64,000 nt of DNA from Owenia fusiformis (Eukaryota > Annelida > Polychaeta > Sabellida > Oweniidae): assembly GCA_903813345.2 (NCBI GenBank), contig CAIIXF020000005.1, forward strand, positions 30,071,375 to 30,135,374. Direction: 5' to 3'. The stretch's first letter is position 1; every line of letters begins with the position of its first letter. Positions 23,623 to 38,700 of this stretch are shown here, one piece after another. A program made the translations under genes and the position numbers. The notes beneath the pieces were generated by a model that was not told the origin of the DNA, did not search any database, and worked only from the letters and a program-made list of their open reading frames with translations.

Positions 23623-26600
23623 TTGTGAATTGTGATACTACTCTCCAGCTATGAAACAATTACTAAATTCATTTTCATTGAGAAATGCTGTATATTAAAA
23701 ATGGTATAAGATAACAATGTGTGCTAGGATGGTAGAAGAGTTAAAAACTCATTGATCAAATATTTGGAATTGTTTGGAATTATAATTATAATATGGTTTA
23801 GTTATTGTATTGATGTAGACCTGAAATAATTCTTATGTCATAGAACTGTAGACTGCACATATGTTTCATCGGTATTACTAATGTATGAAGTACATTGTAT
23901 ATCAAAACTATATATTACTAACTATAGATAAGTTTTTATGTTTTGTTATAACTCCCGATCAAGGAGTGTTTATCAGATGGGAATGAAACATCAATACGTC
24001 TGTACTTAAACTTTCACAGAATAACGTTAATTTAACATTTATTTTATTTAGTTTGAATAAATTGTTGAATATTCTTGCATTTCTGTGTAATTTAGAATGT
24101 GTAGATCATCCCAATTTGTTTTATTCTTTCATGATATCTCTTCATTGATTACTTTTTGTGTTTCAAATCATGACCTCAATGTTATATTATTCAAAGGTAG
24201 GCTTATCATTGCGAAGTATGTGTTCTGCAGCACCTGTTTCAGATTACATTTATAGCATTAATAGAACAATATAGAAATTGTTCAGGTACATTGTATATAC
24301 AATTTCACCCTCTTTCTTAGAGGAAATCATCTGATTACAGTTTTCTTCAGTTTTCTTGTTTTCTGCAATTTATAGAGCCGATTTCATGCCTATCTGCATT
24401 TCCACTTACAAAGTCACATCATACATGTATCTTTAGAAATTATTGCTTGATTAATTGCATATGGGCTAAAATCATCTGTTGTCCAATATAAGAGCCATTT
24501 AACAAAGCAATTTAGAAAAATGCCAACTTGTATAAAGGTTACCAGTCTAATTCACAGATGTAAGAAGACTTGGCCAATTAGAAAATGAACTATGTTAATG
24601 AATTGAGAATCGCTTAGAGTTATTGAGGCAAAATTTAGAGGAAATTGAAGATGAAGAGAAATGCATAAAATAGATACATCCGTGTTCTTATATATAGTAA
24701 GAGGAAGCAACTCGTTAATTTCAATATGGTTGAATCATGGGATTAAAGTTCCCTATTTCTATAATATCATGGGATGTTATAATCTGTCTAGAATTTGATA
24801 AATCTTTTATTTATTAAGATTAACTGGTACTTCAGTTGCAGTGAGGGTGTAGATTAAGTGGACCGGGGGTAGGAGATTATTGAAAGCAAAGATGGGTTTC
24901 TTACCATTGTCAAGAGAATACCAGTGGCAGGTTCTTGATAAATTGCATTTTTATTAGATTTGGAGTGTGATAATGGTTTTTTGACAGTTAGGGAAGGGGG
25001 GTTGTTTGACATTGTTTCTTTGTGCATTTCTTTGTGGCTGGTGAGTTTGGTTTGTTTCATTGTGACTCGTTAACTTTTGGATTTCTGTTTTCTCCCGATT
25101 TCTTCAAACATTTTGGTTTTTGTGCTCATAATATTTCCTTTATTGTTCCATATCTTTTGTCATTTGTCACTTTTTTACAGTTTGATTTTCTTGCTTTCCT
25201 GTATAGTAACTTTTAAGAGTGCTTGTTTCATGCCTTTTGATATGAAAAGCCAGGTCACCATTGTGAGCTTGCTTGAGAGACTGATATATTGATGTTTAAT
25301 AGGCTTCACTTACAGTATAGAACTCCAAAGTATGGTGTAAAAACTCCCTGAAATATCATTCCTATCATTATTTTTTATCCATATTTTATGGGGTATACAG
25401 AACAAAAAAAGTGTAGCTTGAACGGGATACAACTTTAATTTGTAAATGTTGAAAAAAACTAAAGAACCTTTTAAAAATCTTGGATATTTGGTGAAATTTC
25501 AACTCTCCGGCTAAATCTTTTGGAAGGTGTGAATGCTGCTGCGGAAATTAAAATTATTGAAAAAATCATTTGATACAATTATCCCAAATGAAACATTAAA
25601 TGTATGATAGATTCATTGCCATGTTGAGTTGATGTTTATATTGAATGTTGCATTGGGGTCAACCTTTTCTCTGACATATAAAATAAAAAAAAAATTCCTG
25701 TATCGTGGGAGTTTCAAGTAGAACCTTATCCAGTTATATAATAAAAATGAGTTTTCCCTTGAATTAGAATATATCATATAGCCCTTCCTCTGTTAGAAGA
25801 GAACATTTTTCCTTAAAAAGAGTATAAATGATTCTAGTCTGCCAGACCCCCTCGTACTTGCCCCTTGCCACTTTGGAAAGTTCACGACAAGGAGGTGCAA
25901 GCATCGTGATGAATATAAACCTTTCCCTGTCATATAGAAGTTCCTTTTTTCATATATATGTTATATATTGTAGAGCTGTTTTCTTATCATAGAGTAAAAA
26001 AATACACACAGGATATCTAGGATGTAAAGTTACATGTTTAGGAGAATCCATGTAAGGGAAAAACAGGAATGGTCATTTTTGAGCGTATGAAATCACCCAA
26101 TGTATTTTATTCCTTGATTCACTGGAGATCAACATGACATTTTTATTTCATCTTTTTAATGTGGTTACTCCAATGAAAATTCAATTGTTTTTTATTGTAG
26201 CATTTTGTGATATCTGAGATGCTGTATCTTCTCTAATTACATTATTTGATAATTGAGTAATTGCTTGTCATTCCAATTTACTAGATTTCTGACATAGGTT
26301 AAAGGCAATGCAGTCTTCTTGATATAATTTCTGAATAATTTCATTTAGCGGGGTATCTGTATATCTATTGTTCTGGTGAATAGTTGAAAAATTGCATTTG
26401 GAAATTATCACATTTTGTGTTAACACTTGTTAATGTTGCCTGCCGATGGCTAAATGGGGGATAATTATGAAATTCAAATGAATCATCTACTTTATATCAG
26501 TTGATATTTGGCAGATATTATTGGGAGCCGTAGGATTTCATGGAAAGTTTCATGTCCTTGATGTCGTTTCATTTTGGTGTTCTCACGTCTAAATCTCAGG

Positions 26601-29600
26601 TGCTCATAAGAAGTTTAGGTTTCTGCGTGCTGTATAGGAATCTGTATAAAAAACTAGACAAAACACCATAGTTCAATGCTCTTTTTATGAATCTATTTGC
26701 TTTAGAAGCCAACCTGTTAATCAAATACATCTACGTCATGTTTGGTTCAGACACTCTCTTTGCTATCTGAACAAGACATGATTTTCGGGCATCTCTAAAC
26801 AATTTAGAGAATGAATATTTTGCCTGCACTTATTATTACCTTTGCTAATTAATATCCTTTTTCTCTATATTTTCTATTTTAACATGTGATTTGCAGTATC
26901 ATTTATTAACAGGTAAAATCTTCTCTAATACAAAGCTTTCCATAGAAATGTTTGTAAATCGCATGAGATTAATATTTGATGTCTAACTAAAGATGTTTTC
27001 GTTGTAAATAAACTCGCTCCAGAATGCCTAGAAAACAAACATCTAGCTTTGTGATAGGAGTTTTTCACAAGTATCTCCTTCTTACAAAGACAACAAAAGC
27101 AGAATACTATTTCTTTACATTGTCAAATAGAAGAAATACAGTTAATTTTGAAAAGTCAATGACGATTGATTAAGTTCATATTTTTATTGTAACGTATCAT
27201 TGCTGCCTAAGGCTAATAACAACTTATAGATAATGTACACGGGGGTGGACCTGAAAATCGAGGAGGGGACCAAAAAGTTCTGTGAAAAATAAATTAGGCC
27301 CAATTTCTCAGAAATAGACCTAAATTAAAAAAATAATGCCTAGTAAGGCCTGTTTGTTATCAAAATTAATTAGAAGTAGATTTTGGGCCCTAAAATTTAT
27401 TTAGGCCTCATTTTTAGGGGTTCACACATAGATCTAGATATCATGATGAGAATGTTAACTACTTAACATGTATGTCGATATTAGAGATCACTTTCTGGTT
27501 TCCATTAAATAAACTCAATCATTGAAATGAGATCATAATACAGATAATTAGTATGTATAAACCACCTTCCATACTAGCTGAAACGGTTCTAACTGAACAA
27601 GTATCCCTTAAAAAGAGGAATCAGGTTTTAGACCATCCAAACATCACATCAGGTTTTGACCATATTTTTGATCTGAATATGTATGCCAATATCCTTTGCG
27701 AGATATGTTTTGATTGAAGTCACTTGCTCCCTAATGAGATTTTTGCAATATTTGAAAAAAACTAAATATAAACCTCTATAAGCCATATTATATTGTATAT
27801 GAACCCAATATACTGTATAGTGTTGGCCAATAGAGTAAGCCACAAGAAAACTTGACTTGAAAGATATGTGATGAATTTAAGATTGGAGCATTGATGAGGC
27901 TGGGCTTACCACAAAAAGAACATAATAAAAATAGATTGCAAATGAAAACATCCGTATCACATCAAAGTAACAGCATTTCTATTGTTTCAAAATCTGATTG
28001 TCTGCGTAGTGACGGGTAAAAATATATTCTATCAAGATCACAAGAAAGTGCCCATCTTTTGGGTATCATGGTAATCAATATAATAGTGCTGTGTCTCCAT
28101 TTGGGGACTTTCTTTTCACTGTCTTTCTTTGATGTTGTTTTTCATGTTATATTTTATATAATATCTTTATAACAACCGTAGGTAGGGGAGGGGGCATGAA
28201 ATGATGATCTCAGTTAGCTGTGTGTTCTAAGTTGAGGTGACATTGAATTATTCAAATTTTTATCAGAGAACTAGCATATAATGTACTAGTCTGTAGGTTA
28301 ATATGACTTTCTAGCTACTTGATTTTTTACTTGATAGTTTACTATTCAGAATGAGAAAATCATAAAACGAACTTATTTGCTTAATATTTTTGATGGGTTG
28401 TGTGAATATAAGTTTGTGTACTTCTTTCAGACAGCTTGCGAATAAAACGTCAAATGAGTTATGTTTTTGTATGCTTATTATCATGGACGATCATGAAATT
28501 ATACGGGAAAGAATTATACCAGCATGAAAAAGGCACAATTTTGAACAGAAATTGATAATGATCAAGTGTTCTATGTATTGCCACAGATAAATTAGTTGAA
28601 TAAGGGCAATAAGTGAGGAACCTTAAGCACCAGTGCCTCTTTGAATAAAGTAAAAAATACAACACTATGGACAATGCTTAGCTCTAAGTGCCTTTATGAA
28701 GGATCAATAGAGGCAAAAAGCAAATTGTAACCCCAACTGTAAATAAAATTCGCGATTGTTTGAGTTCAGGGTGGGAATTATGCAAAAAGGGGAATTAGCT
28801 AAAAGTTTAATGAGCGATTTGTGAAATTTCGATTTAAATGTGTTATGATCACTAGAAAGTTTGTTGCTGCATTTAAAATCTGGAGATGAAACATGAAATT
28901 GATTGGTGTGTTGGGTGACTATGTTTTGTTCTTGTTCTGTGTTTCCAGTGAGTGCTATGACATGTTCTATATGTTAACATGAGGGTCATATGGCCTTTTA
29001 GACTGCTGGGGGCTGAATTGATACAGACTGAGGTGACATTCTGCTTGACTTTGAATAAGTGCACTATCAGTTGACGTCAATCGTTTTACATTGATATAGA
29101 ATGAAACAGAGCAGTATTTTGTTTCTTGATGTCAGTTCTCTTTCTAGTTTAGAGTTTATTTCAAAAAATATATAGAAATGTTCCAATTTTTCAAATCAAA
29201 CAAAGTTTGTTATATTTTTAATAATCAATATCATTGTTTTTATGAGCTGATTCCAGGACAGATGCTTTTTGTGACAGTAATCTTTATTGAAAATTTCACT
29301 ACACATTTTATGAAAGCATAAAACGTTTTATTCAAGTCGAAGTACATGAACAGTTATGACGTGTACTTTTATATTTATTGGCATATAGCCCAACTCCATC
29401 AATGTTCTAAGTCTGTTGGTAGAATGGAATAATGTAGATGGATGTTTGGTCAGAGGGAGGAGGGGGGGGGTTAGAGTTGATTTCATTTTGTTAGCATACA
29501 TAGATTTTAAAGCAAGCAACTATTATCTTCAATTGCATTTTTTTAGGGATAGGGTGTGTCAATCTGACAATTTGATAATTACATTTCGGGACATCATTGA

Positions 29601-32600
29601 AACATTGACCCTGATTTGTCAACATTTGTTATTGAAACCAATAGATGGCAGTATATATTCGTATCTTCTCCACTAAGTACATTTCCATTTTGATGTATTT
29701 ATCAGGTTATTTATTCAGGCTCTCTATGAGTTTGGAGTTGACAGGTGTTTATGCTGTGACATCACATCAGTGTATACTGCCTCTTAATGCATCGATCTTA
29801 CTGTAATGTATTTAATTATTCATTTTAAACCAACACTTGGGATTTATAATACTATGTTTTCTAAGAATAAAGTGGTACTTTTGCTAATCTCCTACATTTT
29901 CTTAAAATTTCAATGAAATGTAATATTTTCTAATTTTCGTATTATTTAGAAAATGGAATATTACGTGTATTACTTGTAGCTTTGTTTAATCATAACTTCA
30001 AGTCTAGAAATATATATATATTCCTGTTGAATTCTGGTCACATTTCTTGTTAAACCTACGAATTCACGAGAACAGGTTTCTGGAAATCCCCCTCCCCTGA
30101 AATTCTCTCGACTTTCATATTCTTGATCAATACAATAGGAAATGCAGGACATGATAGGGCATACAGTAATCTTAAATGGCTGTCTGGCTCTCCTTTGTTT
30201 TGGTCTTGTCCAGGATGACTACAGAGGAAATGAAATCAATTTGGATGAAACAATTACAACTTATGTTTAATCACGAAAACATATGGACCAGGCTATTTCT
30301 CAATATGACCTAATCTAGCCAATAATGAGACCAATGAGATACAGACCCATGATGCTAATACAGATATAATTCTTCTAAATTGTATTTGTAGATAACATCA
30401 AAAACATCTGCTTGGTTTACCATAGGGGTAATCATAAACTTAGTATTGTATACTGCCCTTCCTTGTTACAAATTGCTGGATTTGTTCCATGATTTATCAG
30501 CGTTTTATTTGTCTGTGTAATTATCTACTGTAAAACTTCTTAATAATATGATAACACTACTAAAGCCAGCCAAAAGTGTTCAAGGTAACATAATGTTTAT
30601 GTTGGGTTGGGACCCCATACTTGAAGTTTAGACATGTCATGAGGTTGCATCTTTTTAACATTGAAGTCAATAGAACAAAACAAAAAAAAATTTTATAAAG
30701 ACAAGTCAAGGTATGTTCTCATACCAAGGTTTTATCATCAATTGAATAGGATCATTTTTAGACTTTATGGTTTCTATAGTTGTTTTGAATAGATGTTTTT
30801 ATGGAACATTTCGTGATATTATTGTTTTATATTAGTTATTATCCCTTTTGTACCATTGAATCATCTTTTGTTTCATTGTATCTAAAATAAGTATTTATAG
30901 TCACATGTATTATACATGTTATATCAATAGATTCTACTTATCTATAGTGTTTGAAATATTTATGGAGTTCTGTACATGTATTCTATAAACAGACAATCAG
31001 GTAAGAACGCCATGATGGTAACATATGTATGCATTCCATTTGTAAAAAACTGCTGAATTATTCATTACCATTTTTTCATCAGTTAATAGGGAATTTTATC
31101 TCTTATTAAATGAATATTTCATTATTAATTTTGTAGAGTTTTTGTGATCGTTCCATGCAAGTGCGATAGTTACAAAGCATAACCGACAGGCTATGCGACA
31201 ATAGCTGGCGATGAAATCAATATGTTATCGAGATACCTGGGCTTGATTAAATTGTAAATTCTGTTTTTTCTGGCTATCAGTTGTTAGAAGGATTAACAGA
31301 AGGTATCCAGCTTTGATCCGAAATGTAGTAGCAGCTTTCACACTTGCTTATTTTTATTAGACTTAGATGTAGGATGATTCTTTAGGTTTTGATCGAAATC
31401 GCATAAAATTCTGTATGATTTCAGAAAGTTACAAAGTTTTTGTCTACATCTGCATACATATTTAAGTGCTATGTTCATAGATTTCATAAAATTAGGCAAT
31501 GATTGTTTTATCTCCCTGAATAAGGCGAAATAGGTAGGATTGTACAACTCAGTCATTCCTAGCGAGCAGACAGTTATTGAAGTATACTGTCAAAAAATAA
31601 AATGAAATAATGAAATTGTAGAAATGAAAAAATGTGAATGGGTTTATCAACTTTTGAGAACATTTGGGTAGATAGGCTTAACATTTTGACATTTTAAGCA
31701 TATTACTTTACTATTCTGAAGAATTGTCCTTAAACTTATTGTTCGTAATGTGTATAGTTCCAAGATTGAAAAAACACTTCCGGCTATTCATGCAGTATTC
31801 AATCTTGTTCACGGATATGTTGCCAACAAATTAGAAAATTGGGAATGACTGTTATTAAGAAACTTAGCAGGTTTGGGATTGCGATTACTGAATTATTGGC
31901 AGTCCTGTACATTGTCATTCCAGTTGCAGTTCTCTTCATTGCTATATCTGATAAAAAACACTGAGGCATTGTTTTCAAAGAAAATAGCTAGTTTTGTCAT
32001 ATGGATGGTCTGAAAATCAAGTATATAATACATTACAAAATCTTAGACAAGAATTTAGAATTGTTGTTTCTCGTGGAAAGTTTTGGACGGGTAGAATTAG
32101 AAAATGATTGTTTCAATGGTTCATGAATGTTTTAGTATATAGCATTGAGGCTAGGTCATGAATATTGTAGAGCACTTGTTTTCGGCCTCTTACATCTAAT
32201 TGACTATTGATCAGATATCATCATCAGTTCATAAATGCGAGAATACAAAATATTGTGACTTGAATCGTGACATATTTGTTATGTTATCTTCGTAAAATGT
32301 TTTTCCTTTGGTAGTTTATTGGCTGTTTTTCTGAAGTTGTTTGATCTTGTAGCTTTTGTATGTTATCAAACTTTTATAAAAAATGTGTTTATTTACAGTA
32401 CTAATTTCTCATTTATTCCATGTGTTTCCATATCTTTAGACCAATAATATAGGTATGTTTCTTTTATTTGAATCAATTGTCCATTGAATTGAATTTTGGG
32501 AATATTGTAGCCTACCGACTAATTACATCTGTTCTATGGAACACATTTTCTTTATATCAAACGGAAACTGAAAAATTACAATTTGTTTTATTTGATTAGA

Positions 32601-32949
32601 TCTTGTTTGAACAAAAGCCTTGTAGATTTCTATGTAAAAACCTATTAAATGTATCAAAAGTGAAAGAACTTTCCAATCAATATTTAATAATTTGAGAGTC
32701 CTCCTGTGGTAATAACAACCCCTATTGCTGGTTGGTTGTTTAATAAGAGGGAGTGTTCTATATTAAAGAGCCATTGGGAGAGCTGAACATATTCTCTCTG
32801 TGTCTATTATTGATTGCACCATTGTTTTACTCTTATATGCATGCTGCCAGGCGTATATGGACCTTCAGTCATTCAGTCTTGTTCCAGCGACAATAATACA
32901 CTCATACTTTATATGTCCGCTCGGTTACTACATAACTTGATGATTCGAA
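23623..32949. other. AT-rich DNA upstream of the first TIA1-like exon, no gene recognised
   Basis: More than 9 kb without a recognised exon or clear repeat family. Slightly GC-richer patches occur at 25,843-25,910 and 27,238-27,420 (the latter with several AGGCC words, possibly decayed MITE DNA). G-runs occur at about 29,456-29,470. Confidence 0.5.
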
Positions 32950-33135
32950 CTACATAGCGCAACATTTCACACAGATATTTATAAGGATTTTTTGTATTTT
33001 TATACTAAATTTTACAAAACAAAGACAGTTTAGAGGACACAACGCAATAACTTCAGCTGCCAAAAAGCATAATTTTTATACGATTTTTGATTGGAGAATT
33101 TTGAAGATATTTTTATTGAGACGTTTTAGTGTTAA
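32950..33135 (+). promoter_or_regulatory. Possible promoter and 5' UTR of the alternative TIA1-like first exon
   Basis: A TATA-like stretch (tatttataagg, about 32,973-32,985) lies about 150 bases before the ATG, within a region otherwise without repeats. The frame is closed by TAA just before the ATG, and no strong acceptor precedes it. This fits a transcription start roughly at 33,000-33,020 with a leader of about 120 bases. It is inferred only; an upstream noncoding exon spliced nearby is also possible. Confidence 0.25.
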
Positions 33136-33234
33136 ATGGCCGCGACAATGTTACAACAGTATGGAGGAAACATTGTCTACCTACCCGTCACATCACCCCC
33201 AATAATTCCTCAGATCACACCACAGATCACAAAG
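33136..33234 (+). CDS. TIA1: TIA1/TIAR-like gene, alternative first coding exon (33 codons)
   Basis: The exon starts at an ATG with a TAA stop in frame directly upstream (33,133-33,135), so it cannot be an internal coding exon in this frame. It encodes a 33-residue leader rich in Pro, Ile, Gln and Thr (MAATMLQQYGGNIVYL..., ending PQITK) with no RRM motif. It ends in phase 0 at AAG|GTAAGA, a near-consensus donor, and the next exon also starts in phase 0. In known TIA1/TIAR genes the downstream exon is preceded by the RRM1 exons, ending with the residues GK. Here the leader supplies a Lys at the same junction. Inference: this is an alternative 5' exon giving a protein that lacks RRM1. The ATG context is moderate (A at -1, T at -3, G at +4). 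It could instead precede RRM1 exons hidden in the 17.7-kb intron, but I found none there. Confidence 0.66.
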
Positions 33235-34789
33235 GTAAGAAACTTGATGGGCTTTTTGACTATTTAAAATTGCTGATATTGCAAAGTAGAGAGATGTGTA
33301 ACTTATAGAAAATTTCATAAACTTTTGGAATGTCTTGTTCGCTGCAATTACTATTTTTGATTTTTTTTTTTTAAGAAAATATGTTTAATGACTGACCATT
33401 ATAAATGTTATTATATCATAGAAACATCTTCTAAATTAAAAGTTTGAATTCAATTATTCAGCAAAAATAGATTTTAGTATTATATTTGGATTACATAATT
33501 TGTGATTTATAATAATTGGTGTTTTTGTTTATCAAAGAAATGGTAGAGATAAACACTTTATTGAGTCATTCGTTCAATTATATCGTTAATTCCTAAGCAA
33601 AGAGGAAATTATTTATGACAGTAGATGATATCTTAGGTTTAAATGCTATTGTCACGTCGGATATTACAATTAATTTCCATTTAAAACAATAAGGGTGAAT
33701 ATAATTTTATAGCACTTTATGTGTTTAGCCCATTTCAAATGATAATTTTCTTGATGCCATGTAAGATAATTTCCTATTAAATTAATATACAAGCTATTTC
33801 CAGTTATACTTATTAAAACAAACAATTGCTGAGAAGAACAATAACGAAGTTATGAGGTAACATGATGATTATTACCTCGTATAAAGTGACTATTGTTTTC
33901 TCATCTCAGAGTGATTGGTCATGCACCACTAGTCGTGACTTCTCTACATAAGAAATTCTAGACTTGTTTTCAAACCTTTTGTAATTCCCTCTCTACATAC
34001 TTATATGGAGTGTGAAGAAGACAGGGGTGGGGTGGGGGTTAAGAGGCTACTTTAAGGAAATTCCAAAGTGAAATGATTTGTATATTTCTAGAAGTTCTGG
34101 CATATGCCTTCTTTTGGTGCCATGCATCATTTTCCAATATATAGGTGGCACTCATTCGTAGAGCATAGGTGGCACTCATAACTGACCATTGACAAATATG
34201 AAATAGGAGAATGATTCTGTCAAGAGTATGGGCATTTGAACATTTCATATCTAACAAACTTTTTTTCAAACTTTTTTCATTAATGAGAGAAAATCAACTT
34301 TCTTAACTGATTGTGAAGTACAAAACCTATTGTTCTTAAATGTCTAATTCAAAATTTATTGATAGCTTATTTAAATTGGTGAATTCAGTTGTAAAAATGA
34401 AAAAAATATTTTTATATATGAGCATTGGTTTATTCATCATGTTTTACACCAGATTATATATCAATGAAACACTCAGATGACATCATTCTATGCAGTAACA
34501 TGAGACATGAACAAGTAACGCATTTATTCTCTATTAACCCCATTACTGAGTGCATCATTATAATAGCATTGGATTATTATGTTCAGTTTATTGATAATTA
34601 TTCATGTATATGACACTTCTGTATTGTTTTATATTGTTTCTGGGAAGTCAGAAGCAATAGACAGCATGGGTCAATGGTGCGAAGGCTTAAAGAGCCCTAT
34701 GACTAGATTATCACTTTGTCATAATGCCAGTTTAAGTGTTCTAATGCCTCAAATAAATTCAAAATGATTTATACTGGAAATTAGATATC

Positions 34790-35180
34790 AAATTCCTCAT
34801 ATGGTGCTGCACTTAATACCCTTTTACCGGAATGATATACCTTTTTGTCAAGTTGTTGAGTGACCTTGTTTCATAATTTTATATACCCTTGTTTTGTTAT
34901 GATGTAATGCCCTCGTTTCATGAAATTATATACCCTTGTTTTGTGATGATATAATGCCCCTGTTTTATAATGTTATATACCCTTGTTTTGTTAACATATA
35001 ATGATACCTGTTTCATAATGTTATATTCCCCTGTTTTATAATATAATGCCCTTGTTTCATAATGGTGTATAGCCTTGTTTTGTTTTAACATAATGCCCTT
35101 ATTAAGATGTCATATAGCCCTAGAACCAGTTTGTATTTCAATGCCCTTGGATGCAGATATTACATGCCCTTGTGATAGTC
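34790..35180. repeat. ~46-bp tandem array (CCTTGTTT...ATAATG words)
   Basis: Alternating words TATACCCTTGTTTTGT and TAATGCCCTTGTTTCAT recur with a spacing of about 46 bp (for example near 34,882, 34,928 and 34,974). Each period is made of two related halves of about 23 bp. Units decay toward both edges. It is not coding. Confidence 0.75.
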
Positions 35181-35562
35181 ATATGTTCTACATGCCTCCA
35201 ACGCCTCATTCCCATTGATCCTGTGGCAGCTGGCTGACACAATCAAGTGGCAAACATTTCCTAACATTCACACATTATTCAAGGTGGAAAAATCTTCATG
35301 GCCTGTTCTTAAACTCTTCATATGACCTTGAGCTTATTTTATGCCCAAAATTTAAATAAAGTTTGATATTTTGTAAAGTATATAAAAGAAGTACAGAAGT
35401 AGTTACTCCATTCATTCCTTGTTAATTGCTCTTCTTACTACGTATTTGTATTTTATGGAAAATGTTATATTTGTGATGTTTCTCAATTCCATTGTATTCC
35501 ATGTTATATGTATATAGTATAATGACTCATGAGGGTTGTATTCTATGTTGTAGATTGTTATA

Positions 35563-35739
35563 CAGTAAAACTTGTGTATAGTGAACATTTTTTGCCAAGA
35601 AAAAACGTTCACTGTAGGTAGGTGTTCACTAGAGAGATGGTAATTTATACAGAAGTCAGTGGACTATGTGCGTAGGAAGGGTGTCCACTAGGGACAGGTG
35701 TTCACTAGAGAGAGGTGTTCACTAAGACAGGTTTTACTG
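35563..35739. mobile_element. TA-flanked MITE (CAGTAAAACYTG termini), copy 2
   Basis: TA-CAGTAAAACTTG at the left and CAGGTTTTACTG-TA at the right. The interior has five GTTCACT/GTCCACT words, including GGTGTTCACTAGAGAGA twice. No coding capacity. Confidence 0.8.
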
Positions 35740-38700
35740 TATGTACATATATTAAGTATAATGAGGGATGGTCTTGTGTCATATGTTAGGTTTGACTTGA
35801 TGGGGAGATAAACAGAAAACATGTTGACCCAATTGTTCTAAGTTAATGGCATAACATTCTATAGAACCAGATTTCATTAATGTACTAAATCATGGAGAAT
35901 GTCATTGTGTTTAATATGTTGAAATATGCAACATAATGGCATGTGGAAGAACCAAAAAGAACTGGTTGTTTTTAGAAAATCAGACAGTTTATATTTGGTG
36001 AAATGTTAATGGGATAAGCAATTACCTGAGTTAAAAATGTAGTTCAGTATTGATTAGATTCTCGTTAATGCATCAGGCATTATTTGATATCTTTAATACC
36101 CCGAGGTACAGCAATCCCTCTTTTAGAAATGAAACAATACTGTAAGAAATAATGGAATTTTAAACAGTCATTGGTTAAATAAAAAATATGGATTTGTTCT
36201 CTTTTTTTGTTGATTTTAACAATTTGTGCTTAGGTTGAGCAAAGCAGCTTTGCTAGATGTTCATTTTAATGCTTACTAATTCGATTTATGTCTCATTGTC
36301 TCTTGCTTTAAAAATACATGACCAATTTCATGATTTACATCAGCAGTATTGTGAATTGGTCATTAGGGAGACTCCTTGATAGGTTGTGGTTGGTTTACTG
36401 CTAGGAAGACGACAGGGTCAATCAACCATACTAAATAGACTTACTCTCCCTAAACCATGCCTAACCATGCATTCAGCATTCAAATCATTCTCATCTGGAC
36501 ATTCTAAGATTTCTTTGTATTTGTCATGCTATTTTCTACATTTTCCTTTTCGGAAACAACAAGGAACTGTCAATTTATATTATCTTGGCCTAATTGAAAT
36601 TGTTCTTCCCAAAACAGCGACTAGTTTAAAGATAGGCATATTTGAAACACTGTAAGGAAAATTGATCACCCTGAAGAAAAGTTCTTGCACCTTTGTTTCG
36701 ATGGCAAAATTTGTTCTATCAATCTCGTTGTATTCCATGTATTAAAAAACATGTCCACTTTGATGTGTAAGGGTTGTGTTGGTCTCCATGTGCTGGTACA
36801 CTGCCTATGAATACAAGAACATGCAAACTGCCTATTTAGAGCCATGAAACCTCTCTACTGATGAGCCTCACGGATAATGTCCTTTTCCGATAATTACTTT
36901 GTTCTCACTTGGAAACAAGCTAAAAAACGCCTGTTAATCTATTCCTTGGCCCATTCCTGATTAATTCTCGCATACAATTTGTCAGCATATTTATTTTTCG
37001 CTGACAATATCAAGTTGAATTCAAGATTTCTTGTGTTGCCATTCATATGTTGTTACCAATTACCTCACTGCATGTTTCATATACTGGTTAAACCTCTGAC
37101 AAAATTCTGTAAGAAATTAAGATACGATTGTTGATGTGTTTCTAGAAGGGAAAAGTACACATTGCTAGACTTTCTGTCCCGTTTAGGTACTAAAGATGCT
37201 GATTGCATATGGGCGTCACATAATCAAGAGAGAGATGCTCGTTAACACAAAGCGATATTAAATTATATTGCAAATATTAAACATAATCTTCGGGATGATT
37301 TGGTATGACTTTCATCATTTAACGTCACTGCTTCATTCTTCATTGCAAAATATAAAATGGGAAGAATTTCATGCAAGAAGAAACATCGGGAAAATCGTAT
37401 ATTGTTTAAGAGCATGAAAATTACGTATTGATTATAAGGTTCATCTAAAACTGATTAAGCATGGACAGTTAGGAACTGCCCAGGTTAGCACAAGGCAACA
37501 ATTCACTTAAAGCCACTTTCCAAAATATATTTTATTGCTTATTCGACTGACCAAATAATTGTAGTTCATGACATCTTAGTCCAAAAAGCGCATTTTGGGA
37601 ACTAAACACTTTTTACATTGTTTTAGGAACTTATTCAATCCATTTCTGAACAAACACTCAAAATAATTTTTCTAATGATTATTTATATCATTTACATTTC
37701 ATATCTGTCTATTCATTTTAATTCTGCCAAATTCTCTCTTAATTTCTACTTTTTATGCAATTAAGGCCATGACCCCCTCAACATTTTGTTTAATGGTTGC
37801 CACTGCTTGATTAGTAGTCCATCTAGGAATATACCCACAGTCTAAGAGCTTCAATTAACTCCAGTGGGAATGCCACATTTGCATGAAACTTCCACTCAAA
37901 GTGTCCAGCGCCTCAGGCTTTTTCCTTTGTTTTTTTCTCTATAAGTTGAATGGCGTATTTGAATATCTTACATTCTTGTACATTGAAGATTATACAGATA
38001 GATTTCATTCTTTATGACTTTTTGTCCTAAAATCTGTAATACATTTTGCTTTAATTTGTGTTTTCATTTGTGAGCTTGTTGATGTTTTATTTGCTGTACT
38101 AATCTGAAACATAAGGAGCTTTGTAAAGCACTTGTCATATTGATAGCTGCTTGTCTGGTAATCTACTTTATGAAAGTTTCATCTTATGTTCGATTGATAG
38201 ATTCCTCTGGCCCTCCTGGGTCATCTTCATATGCAATGGATAAGCAAAGTAGGGTAGGATGTCTTGGTGACATTGATCTCAAATGTGAAATGTAAAATGT
38301 GGCCAGGAAGCTGCCGATGAGTCAAATAGAGGACTTGATGAGGAGTAGGCCCATTTTTTAAAGGTGGAAGATGGTGGCCTATCACACACACCACCTGTGA
38401 GACCATTTATATAAACCCATTGAATCCATAACCATGGCCCGATATAAACCCCCTGGTATAATTGCCATAATATCTTTATACTTTTCATCTTGTCCTCTTC
38501 AGGCTTTTAACCTGTCTTCTGGATGTTTATGGCTATTTACAGATTCTTGGCTATTTACTGTTTCCACTGTCCAATGTTCTGTAATTTAGATAGAATTGGC
38601 CCTTTCTATTTCGATTATTTAAAGTATAAACATCTTTCTTTATTTCTTACATTTTTACCTACAGCAAGTTTTATATTAGGTTATCTCCTCTGAGCTATCA

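Noticed and set aside
25843-25910. GC-richer patch as a small structured RNA
   Set aside because: Only weak pairing between halves and no complete snoRNA or tRNA boxes; not enough to call.
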